Translations under genes and position numbers: made by a program
Shown here: one piece after another, positions 14,558-22,175 of the stretch
Numbering within the stretch: position 1 is the first letter of the stretch
Layout of the letters: each line of letters starts with the position of its first letter
Notes under the pieces: generated by a model
Told to the model about the DNA's origin: nothing
Database searches by the model: none
The model's input: only the letters and a program-made list of their open reading frames with translations
DNA from: Alphaproteobacteria bacterium
GTDB lineage: Bacteria; Pseudomonadota; Alphaproteobacteria; SHNJ01
NCBI GenBank assembly: GCA_004295055.1
Contig: SHNJ01000031.1
Span: 234,898 to 269,900 of the forward strand
Direction: 5' to 3'
DNA length: 35,003 bases

Positions 14558-15763
14558 TCAGGCCGCTATGTGGTCAGGCCGCGATGGATGGTTGGCCGGA
14601 ACTTCTGGGGCGATATACGATAAATTTTCCGATATCTGTCCTGGCAGGAGCGATTTCAAAATAGAATCCATTTTGCGCAGCCGGTCATAAAACAATTTCT
14701 TTGGCGCTGGGTTCATCATAAAGCGCAAAGAATGCTGACCATTAATTTCGCAAATATCCATATCAACGCCAATCATGCCGAATGAATCTTTCAGATAGTC
14801 ACCCAGCATCAAAGGCGAATCGAATTGGCGAATTTCCGGATGGTATAAATCAACCGCTACTACCCTGGTTTCTACAGGGCAGACCAATTTGAAGCCATGT
14901 TTAGTAAATATTTCCGCCATTTTTTGGGCGTTGCTGAAAACTTCCTTGGATAATTTTTCTAACATATAAATAGAGCCTGGCCGTTTCATCAAATGCCATG
15001 CCGCAGCTAATGCGTAGCCGCTTTGAGAGCTGCCAAACATGGTATAAGCACCAGCAAAATATTTTTGATCGGGCAATTTCGGCAATTTACCATCTTTAAA
15101 TCCAACCAAACTTAACCCCATAGGTCCAACCCATTTGTGCGGATTGACCGTCCAAGAGTCGGCGTGTTGCATTAACTGACGAATCTGTTGGTCTTTACGC
15201 CGCAATATTTCCGTATATCCAAAAGCTGCGTCAACATGCAGCCAGATAGGGTTGCCCAGGGCGCGTTGCTGTAGAATGAAATATTGCACCACATCGATAG
15301 GGAAATCGTATAATTTGCCATGCGCGGGTACGCCAATGGTTAACACAATTGTGCCAATTCGACCGCTAAGCTGATTCAATTTTTGAATCAATTCCTCGCG
15401 GTCCATTTCATATCCCAATTCTGCATGGCATGGGATTAATTCCAAATCCAGGGATTGTTTTTCTACCGCCTGGTGAATTGATTTGTGTGTGAAATTGCTG
15501 CCTACAACCAGTTTTTTGCCGGTGTGGTGATGGCCCGCTAGGATGGCGTAATCGTTGCTAAGCGTTCCTTTTTCCGTGGGAACCACATAAAAATTATTTA
15601 CTTGCAGAACTTTCTCTTGAAAAAAATCCAAGAAACTACGGCAAATGGATTGCATTTCGGTATTGCCTAAATCGGTAATCAATGCGGTATCGAATTCTGC
15701 GGCAAATTTTCTTGCGGCGTTATCATTGATCGCTTGGGTAACGCGAAAATTGAGTCTTTCCAT
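14558..15763 (-). CDS. Group II PLP-dependent decarboxylase-like protein (copy 2)
   Basis: This 401-residue fold-type I PLP enzyme is paralogous to the protein at 12220-13497. Matched motifs are TEKGTLSNDYA (63-73), H93 in FTHKS, D178 in WLHVDAA, the PLP lysine K210 in NPHKWVG, and DQKYFAGAYTMFG matching DQHYFPGLQTQFG. The GTT segment of copy 1 is GVPAHG here, so the active sites differ and the substrates may too. AAGGA lies 6 nt before the ATG, and a candidate promoter is 33 nt further upstream. The reaction is inferred; a decarboxylase or an amine-lyase-type activity are both possible. Confidence 0.85.
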   Translation of the reverse strand: MERLNFRVTQAINDNAARKFAAEFDTALITDLGNTEMQSICRSFLDFFQEKVLQVNNFYVVPTEKGTLSNDYAILAGHHHTGKKLVVGSNFTHKSIHQAVEKQSLDLELIPCHAELGYEMDREELIQKLNQLSGRIGTIVLTIGVPAHGKLYDFPIDVVQYFILQQRALGNPIWLHVDAAFGYTEILRRKDQQIRQLMQHADSWTVNPHKWVGPMGLSLVGFKDGKLPKLPDQKYFAGAYTMFGSSQSGYALAAAWHLMKRPGSIYMLEKLSKEVFSNAQKMAEIFTKHGFKLVCPVETRVVAVDLYHPEIRQFDSPLMLGDYLKDSFGMIGVDMDICEINGQHSLRFMMNPAPKKLFYDRLRKMDSILKSLLPGQISENLSYIAPEVPANHPSRPDHIAA

Positions 15764-15795
15764 GCTGCATCCTTAAAATATTCTGTGTATAAAAC

Positions 15796-15824
15796 TTTTT
15801 AGATTAATCCAATGTCGTGGTCAA
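15796..15824 (-). promoter_or_regulatory. Candidate promoter for decarboxylase copy 2
   Basis: On the minus strand, TTGACC (15819-15824) and TAAAAA (15796-15801) are 17 nt apart. A perfect TATAAT on the same strand at 15868-15873 is an alternative -10 without a clear -35. The 245-nt gap to mltG is strongly AT-rich, and I see no gene in it. Confidence 0.5.
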
Positions 15825-16008
15825 TATATAATTGATATTATAACCATATAAAATAGTTAATTAACGTATTATACATTAAGAAAATGTAAAAATACTCCAT
15901 AAATAGGTTTTAGGCACATTGTTTTGATGTCGGATCACTTTTAAAGCAAGATTATTTGTGAGCCAAATTTCATTTTGGGATCGGCAGGAATAGTCTACAT
16001 CTGTCGCT

Positions 16009-16989
16009 ATGAATCGTAAAAATGTCATCGGTATTTCTATCGCTATTGCGCTCGCTATAATTTTAGGCACTGGAATTGGTTTAAGTTTCTGGGGAATTGG
16101 CCAATGGAATAATGCAGGTCCATTGCAAAACTCTAAAATCATTATTATTCCGCCGGGTAAAGGCTTGTCGGCTATTTCCAGGCAATTGGAGCAAGAAGCC
16201 GCTATTGGAAACCGCTTTGTATTTATGGCCGGTACGTTTTTGCAAGGCGCCGAGAAAAAATTGAAACCTGGTGAATATGAATTTGGCGCTTACGATTCAT
16301 CTTCCAGAATTATGCAGAAAATAGCATCTGGGAAAACAGTGCAGCATCGGTATACGGTGATTGAAGGCGCGATGATTGCCGATGTGTTGGCCCAAATCGC
16401 GGCAATGCCAAATTTAACGGGCGATATTAAGTTCAGGCCAAATGAAGGCGATATATTGCCGGAAACCTATACCTATGCTTACGGCGATACGCGGCAAGGA
16501 TTGATCGACCAAATGACGGCCGCGATGCAGAATCTGCAAAAACAAATATGGGACGGCCGCCTGGCGGATCTGCCGCTGCGCGACTGGCATGATGCGATAA
16601 CATTGGCGTCGATTGTCGAGGCTGAAACGCCAATTGATGCCGAACGGCCGCGCGTTGCGGCGGTTTATATTAACCGCCTGCGCATCGGCATGGCACTGCA
16701 AGCCGATCCAACCGTGGAATACGCGATGATATTGCTTGGTAAAAATCTAAGTAAAGGTTTGACTTACGACCACTTAAAAACCGCGCATCCTTATAATACC
16801 TACATGGTTACAGGTTTACCGCCAGGGCCGATAGGCAATCCAGGGCGCAAATCGATCGAAGCGGTTTTGCATCCGCTGGAAACCAAGGAATTGTATTTTG
16901 TCGCCGATGGCAAGGGTGGGCATGTGTTTTCGCAAACGCTGGCGGAACATGAAAGAAACGTCAAAAATTGGCGGAAAATAAACCGGTAA
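16009..16989 (+). CDS. mltG: Endolytic murein transglycosylase MltG
   Basis: This inner-membrane lytic transglycosylase (YceG family) cleaves nascent glycan strands and terminates their elongation. It has 326 residues. One N-terminal membrane anchor lies at about 6-30, a LysM-like region follows, and then the catalytic domain with E204 in ASIVEAET, LQADPTVEYA and the signature HPYNTYMVTGLPPGPI. The position after fabF and before yicC/gmk is conserved in alphaproteobacteria, but here the decarboxylase segment intervenes. Its stop abuts the stop of the convergent SDR gene. Confidence 0.95.
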   Translation: MNRKNVIGISIAIALAIILGTGIGLSFWGIGQWNNAGPLQNSKIIIIPPGKGLSAISRQLEQEAAIGNRFVFMAGTFLQGAEKKLKPGEYEFGAYDSSSRIMQKIASGKTVQHRYTVIEGAMIADVLAQIAAMPNLTGDIKFRPNEGDILPETYTYAYGDTRQGLIDQMTAAMQNLQKQIWDGRLADLPLRDWHDAITLASIVEAETPIDAERPRVAAVYINRLRIGMALQADPTVEYAMILLGKNLSKGLTYDHLKTAHPYNTYMVTGLPPGPIGNPGRKSIEAVLHPLETKELYFVADGKGGHVFSQTLAEHERNVKNWRKINR

Positions 16990-17793
16990 TTACTGACTTG
17001 GTTTTTCCGGCAAATTCGCCAGCATGCGGTCGAACAGGCGTGGCGGCATGACCATTAAAAACCATGTCATGAAATAAGTGAAAAATGGAAACGCGATACG
17101 CGGCCGGTTTTTGCTAAGGCCATTTCTGATAATTTGTGCCGCACGGGACGCCGGCATCAACAAAGGCATAAAGAAGTTATTGACATCGGTCATCGGCGTT
17201 TTAACATATCCTGGACAAATAACCGTAACGCCAATTTTTTCCCGCATTAACATGCCGCGCCAGGATTCGCCCAGCGATTTTACCGCGGCTTTGCTGGCGC
17301 AATAGGCTGGCGCGCCGGGAAAACCGCGCATTCCGGCCAGCGAACTCATAATTGCGATCTGGCCCTTTAATTTGGATTTATCATTTTGATCTTCGGGCGA
17401 TAACCTGCGTCGGCGAATAGCATCCAGCGCGGGATAAATCGTATTGATTACGCCTTCTATATTAACGGCAAGGATGCTTCGGGTTTGTTGTTCCGATTCG
17501 CCATCGCCGCCGGTACCGGCGGAAATACCGGCATTGGCAATCACCAAATCCAACGGCGCCGTATTATGCGCCCAACCAATCCAGGATGACATAGTAACCT
17601 TGTCCATCACATCCACCGGCGATATATGCGCGGTGGCGCCCTTGCTCCGGCATTGTTCGGCGACTTGTTCCAGACGTTCTTTGTTGCGTCCGCCTAAAAA
17701 CAGCGTTACGCCAGACTCGGCATATTCTTCGGCCAGGGCTGCGCCGATTCCGCTGCTGGCACCGGTAATTAAAATTGATTTTGGCTGTAACAT
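16990..17793 (-). CDS. SDR family NAD(P)-dependent oxidoreductase
   Basis: This is a classical short-chain dehydrogenase. From the ATG at 17791-17793 it has 267 residues, starting MLQPKSILITGASSGIG. TGASSGIG is the cofactor motif and NAG follows in LVIANAG; the catalytic tyrosine and lysine are in YCASK. The C-terminal part is hydrophobic (FPFFTYFMTWFLMVMPP), which suggests membrane association. An upstream in-frame ATG at 17892 would run into yicC and add a non-conserved stretch, so I reject it. The substrate is unknown. It is divergent from yicC with a 33-nt gap. Confidence 0.88.
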   Translation of the reverse strand: MLQPKSILITGASSGIGAALAEEYAESGVTLFLGGRNKERLEQVAEQCRSKGATAHISPVDVMDKVTMSSWIGWAHNTAPLDLVIANAGISAGTGGDGESEQQTRSILAVNIEGVINTIYPALDAIRRRRLSPEDQNDKSKLKGQIAIMSSLAGMRGFPGAPAYCASKAAVKSLGESWRGMLMREKIGVTVICPGYVKTPMTDVNNFFMPLLMPASRAAQIIRNGLSKNRPRIAFPFFTYFMTWFLMVMPPRLFDRMLANLPEKPSQ

Positions 17794-17826
17794 CGCTAGT
17801 ATTCCGTTCAGAATAGGGAGTAGATA

Positions 17827-18699
17827 ATGACGATCAAGAGCATGACCGGATTTGCAAGGGCCATGGTACAATGGCAAGGCGCCGCCTGGCAATGTGAAAT
17901 TAAATCGGTCAATGGCCGTAATTTGGATTTACGTTGCCGCGTGCCCGAAGGATATGACTTGTTGGAACCGTTTTTGCGCCAAGAAGTACCCAAAATCATT
18001 CGGCGCGGCACGATAACCTTAAATATTTCCGTATTGTCCGGCAAATCGGACAATGTCGATATTAACGAAGCGTTATTGCATCGTTTTATGGAATTGCAGC
18101 GCAAGCTGAAAAGCAATTTCGAAGATGTATCCATGCGGTTTGAACAAGTGCTGGCAATCCCCGGGATCGTGCAATCGAAACCGCCGGCGGATATCCCGGA
18201 TAATGCTGCGATGGAATTGTGGCAGGCCTTGATCCTGCCAACCATTCAGCAATTGGACGGGGCGCGCCGCAACGAAGGCCAGGCATTGTCTAAAATTATG
18301 ACCGGGCAGATCGAGGCGATTGCAAAATTCACCGAACAAGCGGAAGCGCGGCTTGTGCCGCAAGCGGATGTTATGCGTGCCCGGTTAATCGATCAAGCGG
18401 CCAATTTGACCAAAGGGGTTAATATAGACGACCAGCGGCTGACCCAGGAATTGGCATTGCTGGTCATTAAGGCGGATGTACGCGAAGAATTGGACCGTTT
18501 AAAAGCGCATATTCAGGCGGCCAAGGAATTGCTGGGTGGCGAAGGCAATGGCCGGAAATTCGATTTTCTGTGCCAGGAATTTAACCGCGAGGCCAACACT
18601 TTATGCTCTAAATCGGCGGATATCGAGCTGACCAGGATCGGGCTGGAACTTAAAAACACCATAGATCAGCTGCGTGAGCAGGTGCAAAACATAGAGTAG
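17827..18699 (+). CDS. yicC: YicC family endoribonuclease
   Basis: Members of this family have been described as RNases. It has 290 residues. The N-terminus MTIKSMTGFARA and LRCRVPEGYDLLEP are typical of YicC, and the C-terminal DUF1732 region contains KADVREELDRLKAHI and the conserved FLCQEFNREANTLCSKS. GGGAG lies 6 nt before the ATG. Pairing with gmk downstream (36 nt) is a common bacterial arrangement. Confidence 0.94.
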   Translation: MTIKSMTGFARAMVQWQGAAWQCEIKSVNGRNLDLRCRVPEGYDLLEPFLRQEVPKIIRRGTITLNISVLSGKSDNVDINEALLHRFMELQRKLKSNFEDVSMRFEQVLAIPGIVQSKPPADIPDNAAMELWQALILPTIQQLDGARRNEGQALSKIMTGQIEAIAKFTEQAEARLVPQADVMRARLIDQAANLTKGVNIDDQRLTQELALLVIKADVREELDRLKAHIQAAKELLGGEGNGRKFDFLCQEFNREANTLCSKSADIELTRIGLELKNTIDQLREQVQNIE

Positions 18700-18735
18700 C
18701 TTGCCTCGCGCACGGATCAATAGTATAAACCCGAA

Positions 18736-19365
18736 ATGGATATACAGCGCCGAGGATTAATGTTTGTTTTGTCCTCGCCCAGCGGGGCGGGGAAGACCAC
18801 GATCTCGCGCCGGTTGCTGCAACGCGATCCTAACATCAGCCTTTCTATTTCCGTTACCACGCGTCCGAAACGCCCCGGTGAAACCGAAGGCGTGGATTAT
18901 TATTTTCTGGATACTACGGAGTTCAATTTGCGTTTGAATCGCGGCGAGTTGTTGGAACACGCCAAAGTGTTCAATCACTATTATGGCACGCCGCGCGACC
19001 CGGTGGAGCAAGCCCTGTCTTCGGGCAAAGATGTGTTGTTCGATATCGATTGGCAAGGCACACAGCAATTGGCGGAAAAAGCGCGCGAAGATCTGGTCAG
19101 CGTTTTTATTCTGCCGCCATCGACCGTGGAATTGGAACGCCGCTTGATTGCCCGCGCGCAAGACAGCGCTGAAGTCGTGGCATTCCGCATGAACAAAGCC
19201 GCCGACGAAATGAGCCATTGGGGCGAATATGATTATATTATCGTGAACAACGATTTGGACAGCAGTGTGCTGGCGGTTGAAAAAATCCTGCATGCCGAAC
19301 GGTTGCGCCGCAATCGGCAATTGGGCCTTTCCGATTTCGTCAAACATTTACGCCAGGGGCAGTAA
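18736..19365 (+). CDS. gmk: Guanylate kinase
   Basis: It phosphorylates GMP to GDP in nucleotide metabolism. It has 209 residues with the P-loop SSPSGAGKTT at 13-22, the GMP-binding region SVTTRPKRPGETEGVDYYF (about 40-58) and the lid region. The start at 18736 puts eight residues before the conserved MFVLSSPSGAGK; the internal ATG at residue 9 is also possible. No strong ribosome binding site is visible. It is followed by a perfect palindrome separating it from the convergent rsmA. Confidence 0.96.
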   Translation: MDIQRRGLMFVLSSPSGAGKTTISRRLLQRDPNISLSISVTTRPKRPGETEGVDYYFLDTTEFNLRLNRGELLEHAKVFNHYYGTPRDPVEQALSSGKDVLFDIDWQGTQQLAEKAREDLVSVFILPPSTVELERRLIARAQDSAEVVAFRMNKAADEMSHWGEYDYIIVNNDLDSSVLAVEKILHAERLRRNRQLGLSDFVKHLRQGQ

Positions 19366-19372
19366 TAAAAAG

Positions 19373-19397
19373 CTACCCTCCCCTTGAGGGAGGGTAG
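19373..19397. terminator. Palindromic hairpin between convergent gmk and rsmA
   Basis: CTACCCTCCC (19373-19382) and GGGAGGGTAG (19388-19397) are perfect 10-bp arms around CTTGA. On the minus strand the hairpin is followed by CTTTTTATT, which makes a good intrinsic terminator for rsmA. On the plus strand a T-run is missing. Twenty-two bases of it (19374-19395) are identical to part of the repeat at 13-34, so this is a dispersed repeat used at a gene end. Confidence 0.8.
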
Positions 19398-20237
19398 TTA
19401 AAGTAAGGAAACCAATTTCCCAAAATCTTCGATGTTTAATTCCTCCGCCCGTGCGGTGGGATTCAATCCCGCCGCGATCAATTTGGCTTCGGCGTCTGGC
19501 CAGATTTGTTTCAGGGACACCCTCAACATTTTCCGCCGCTGGCCGAACATGGCGGCGGTTAGCCGTTCCAAATCTTTTATTTGGCCGGGAAATAATGGCG
19601 CCGCGCGCGGGGTGATCTGCACCACGGTCGATTCTACTTTCGGCGCTGGGGTAAATGCCTGTGGCGGCAAGGTAAACAGGGGTTTTACGTGGCATAGCCA
19701 TTGCGAGATCACCGACAAGCGCCCGTAATCCTTGGTGCGCGGTACGGCGATAATGCGATCCGCGACTTCGCGTTGGAACATTAAAATCATATCGCTGATT
19801 TTGCCGGGCACCGCGTATATTTCATGCAGCCATTCCAATAATAAAGGCGTTGCGATGTTGTATGGCAGATTAGCGATAATTTTGATCGGGGCAGGGCCGA
19901 TATCGGCAATTTTAACTTCCAGAGCGTCTTCGTTGCGAATATCCAGTTTTGCATCGGTGTGCGCGGCGATTTGTTGCAATGCCTCGATACAGCGGTAATC
20001 TTTCTCAATCGCCACAACATGTTTCGCGCCTTCTAAAAATAACGCGCGGGTCAGGCCGCCAGGCCCGGGGCCTATTTCAACAATGGTGCCGTTATCCAAT
20101 GGCGCGGCATAACGGGCGATTTTGCGGGTGATATTTAAATCCAGCAAAAAATTCTGGCCCAGCGATTTTTCGGCGCGCAAGCCAAATTGACCGATAGTTT
20201 CGCGCAAGGGAGGCAAATGTTCGATGGACTTATCCAT
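19398..20237 (-). CDS. rsmA: 16S rRNA dimethyladenosine transferase
   Basis: It dimethylates two adjacent adenosines near the 3' end of 16S rRNA, using SAM (KsgA). From the ATG at 20235-20237 it has 279 residues. LGQNFLLD is the N-terminal motif, EIGPGPGG (54-61) the SAM-binding motif I, and NLPYNI (123-128) the catalytic motif IV. An upstream ATG at 20276 would add 13 residues inside pdxA; I prefer the internal one, whose start overlaps the pdxA stop by 8 nt. It is the last gene of the lptF operon. Confidence 0.95.
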   Translation of the reverse strand: MDKSIEHLPPLRETIGQFGLRAEKSLGQNFLLDLNITRKIARYAAPLDNGTIVEIGPGPGGLTRALFLEGAKHVVAIEKDYRCIEALQQIAAHTDAKLDIRNEDALEVKIADIGPAPIKIIANLPYNIATPLLLEWLHEIYAVPGKISDMILMFQREVADRIIAVPRTKDYGRLSVISQWLCHVKPLFTLPPQAFTPAPKVESTVVQITPRAAPLFPGQIKDLERLTAAMFGQRRKMLRVSLKQIWPDAEAKLIAAGLNPTARAEELNIEDFGKLVSLL

Positions 20238-21228
20238 GCGACCCCGCCATTTTTGCCGCCATTTGGATGGCGGCAATCATACTGTCGCCGCGCGCAATGC
20301 CGCGCCCGGCGATATCAAGGGCCGTGCCGTGATCGGGCGAGGTGCGAATAATATCAAGGCCCAGCGTTACATTGACGCTGCGCCAGAAATCGACGGTTTT
20401 AACGGGAATCAAAGCTTGGTCATGATAAGCGCAAATGGCCACATCATATTCGCGCCGCGCTTCGGCGAAAAACATCGTATCGGCCGATAACGGCCCCATG
20501 ACTTGCATGCCCATATTGCGCAATTCGGCCAGGGCAGGGGCAAAGATATCAATTTCCTCCCGTCCAATTTCGCCATCTTCCCCCGCGTGCGGGTTCAGCC
20601 CGGCAAAAGCCAGGATAGGATTTTTAATGCCGAATTTGCCTTGCAATCCGTCACGAACAATTTTCGCAATTTGCAGGATTAAATCGCGATTTATCTTCAT
20701 CGCCACATCCCGGATCGGCGTATGCACGGTCAACGGCACCACGCGCAATTGATCGTTGGCCAGCATCATCACCGGTTTCACGCCGCCGCAAAGATGCGAT
20801 AAATATTCGGTATGGCCGGGAAATTGAAATCCGCCCTTGATCATTACGGCTTTGTTGATGGGATTGGTGACCATCGCCGCCGCTTTGCCTGCGCGGCATA
20901 ATTCCACGCCCATTTTAATGGATGATGAAATTGCCGGCACATTCGCCGTATCGGTTTGGCCAATAATGGGTTTTTGATTTAATTGGATTGGCAAAACCGG
21001 CAATGCACCTTTAAATACGGCCGGGGCTTCGCCAATGCCCTGCACAATTTGCAAAGGTATATCTAAGTTTGCGGTTTGCGCGGTTAGGCGCAAATAATCC
21101 GGATCGTGGTGCAAAATAAAGCAGCAATTCTGGGTATGACGCAATTCCATCCAGGCGCGCAAAGTGATTTCGGCGCCAACGCCGCCCGGTTCGCCCATGG
21201 TTACGAATATGGGTTTAGGGGCGTCCAT
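20230..21228 (-). CDS. pdxA: 4-hydroxythreonine-4-phosphate dehydrogenase
   Basis: This enzyme of de novo pyridoxal 5'-phosphate synthesis oxidises 4-phosphohydroxy-threonine. It has 332 residues. TMGEPGGVG is at the N-terminus (10-18), HTEYLSHLCG carries a metal-binding histidine, and AYHDQALIPVKT is the conserved C-terminal segment. It is coupled to surA by a 1-nt TAATG overlap. The order surA-pdxA-rsmA is widespread in proteobacteria. PLP made by this pathway is the cofactor of Alr and the two decarboxylases in this window. Confidence 0.95.
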   Translation of the reverse strand: MDAPKPIFVTMGEPGGVGAEITLRAWMELRHTQNCCFILHHDPDYLRLTAQTANLDIPLQIVQGIGEAPAVFKGALPVLPIQLNQKPIIGQTDTANVPAISSSIKMGVELCRAGKAAAMVTNPINKAVMIKGGFQFPGHTEYLSHLCGGVKPVMMLANDQLRVVPLTVHTPIRDVAMKINRDLILQIAKIVRDGLQGKFGIKNPILAFAGLNPHAGEDGEIGREEIDIFAPALAELRNMGMQVMGPLSADTMFFAEARREYDVAICAYHDQALIPVKTVDFWRSVNVTLGLDIIRTSPDHGTALDIAGRGIARGDSMIAAIQMAAKMAGSHG

Positions 21229-22166
21229 TAGCTGCGAATATCGACCAGCGCTAAACTTCGCAAATCGCGCAAATATTTGCGCGCGGAGCTTTCCAGTTTC
21301 TTTTGCCGTAACGTATCGGCAATCGCCTGGCGGTCGGGCGCGGGAACGGAATCCGCTTCCGGTGTGCGCGTTTCACGTAAAAATAAAATGACAAAGCCGT
21401 CTTCGGTGCGCAATGGACGGGTAATTTGGTTCGGCTGCATTTTAGCCAATTTTTGTTCGACCATTTCCGGTAACTGGCCTTGTTTTATCCATCCCATATC
21501 GCCGCCGTTCTGCGCGGTGCCGCTTTTTGAAAATTGGCGGGCAATATCGGCAAATGGAGCTCCATTTAAAATATCCTGAACCATGCGGTCGGCATTTTGC
21601 TTTGCTTCCGCTTCGCCAGCCGGATCATCGAAGGGAACGAATATTTCCGACAGCAAGTATTCCGGAGTTGGCGCAGCCGGATTTGTTTTGGCAATCTCGT
21701 CTTGAATTTCATCTTCGGTGACAATGGCGGTTGTCGAGAATTTCTGCCGGACTACTTTGGTCCAATTGATCGTGGCTTTGATCTGTTCCAACAACGAATC
21801 GTAACTGCCGCCTTTTTGGGTGATAAAGGATTCAAAGTCCGCGGGTGGGATGTTATTTTGCGTGGCGATACGGCCTACCGCGGCAACGATTTCCCCTTCG
21901 CTGGCGGTAATATTCAAGCGCCTTGCTTCTTGGATTTCCAATCGTTCGTCGATCAAATTGCGCAGAATTTGCGGGTATATTTTTTGTTTTTCTTCGTCGG
22001 TCAATGCCCTATCGCCAGACAAAGTAATCAGGGATATGCGTTGTTCCACATCTAGGCGCGAGATCACTTCGTCATTGACCAGGGCGGCGATTTCCATAGT
22101 CTGCGCCGCAACACTGCCTGTGTGGACCAAAAAGCAGAATAAAATAAAAGTAAACAATTTACGCAT
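21228..22166 (-). CDS. surA: SurA-type periplasmic peptidyl-prolyl isomerase
   Basis: This periplasmic chaperone assists folding of outer-membrane proteins such as LptD. It has 312 residues: a signal peptide at about 1-21 (FTFILFCFLVHTGSVAAQ), a SurA-type N-terminal helical domain (about 25-150) and a single parvulin domain (about 165-275; FSKSGTAQNGGDMGWIKQG). E. coli SurA has two parvulin domains, so this is the shorter form usual in alphaproteobacteria. AAGGT lies 6 nt before the ATG. It lies 9 nt downstream of lptD. Confidence 0.9.
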   Translation of the reverse strand: MRKLFTFILFCFLVHTGSVAAQTMEIAALVNDEVISRLDVEQRISLITLSGDRALTDEEKQKIYPQILRNLIDERLEIQEARRLNITASEGEIVAAVGRIATQNNIPPADFESFITQKGGSYDSLLEQIKATINWTKVVRQKFSTTAIVTEDEIQDEIAKTNPAAPTPEYLLSEIFVPFDDPAGEAEAKQNADRMVQDILNGAPFADIARQFSKSGTAQNGGDMGWIKQGQLPEMVEQKLAKMQPNQITRPLRTEDGFVILFLRETRTPEADSVPAPDRQAIADTLRQKKLESSARKYLRDLRSLALVDIRS

Positions 22167-22175
22167 AATAGAACC

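Noticed and set aside
17794-17892. N-terminal extension of the SDR into yicC
   Set aside because: The extension precedes the usual MLQPKSILITGASSGIG start and would overlap the divergent yicC gene.
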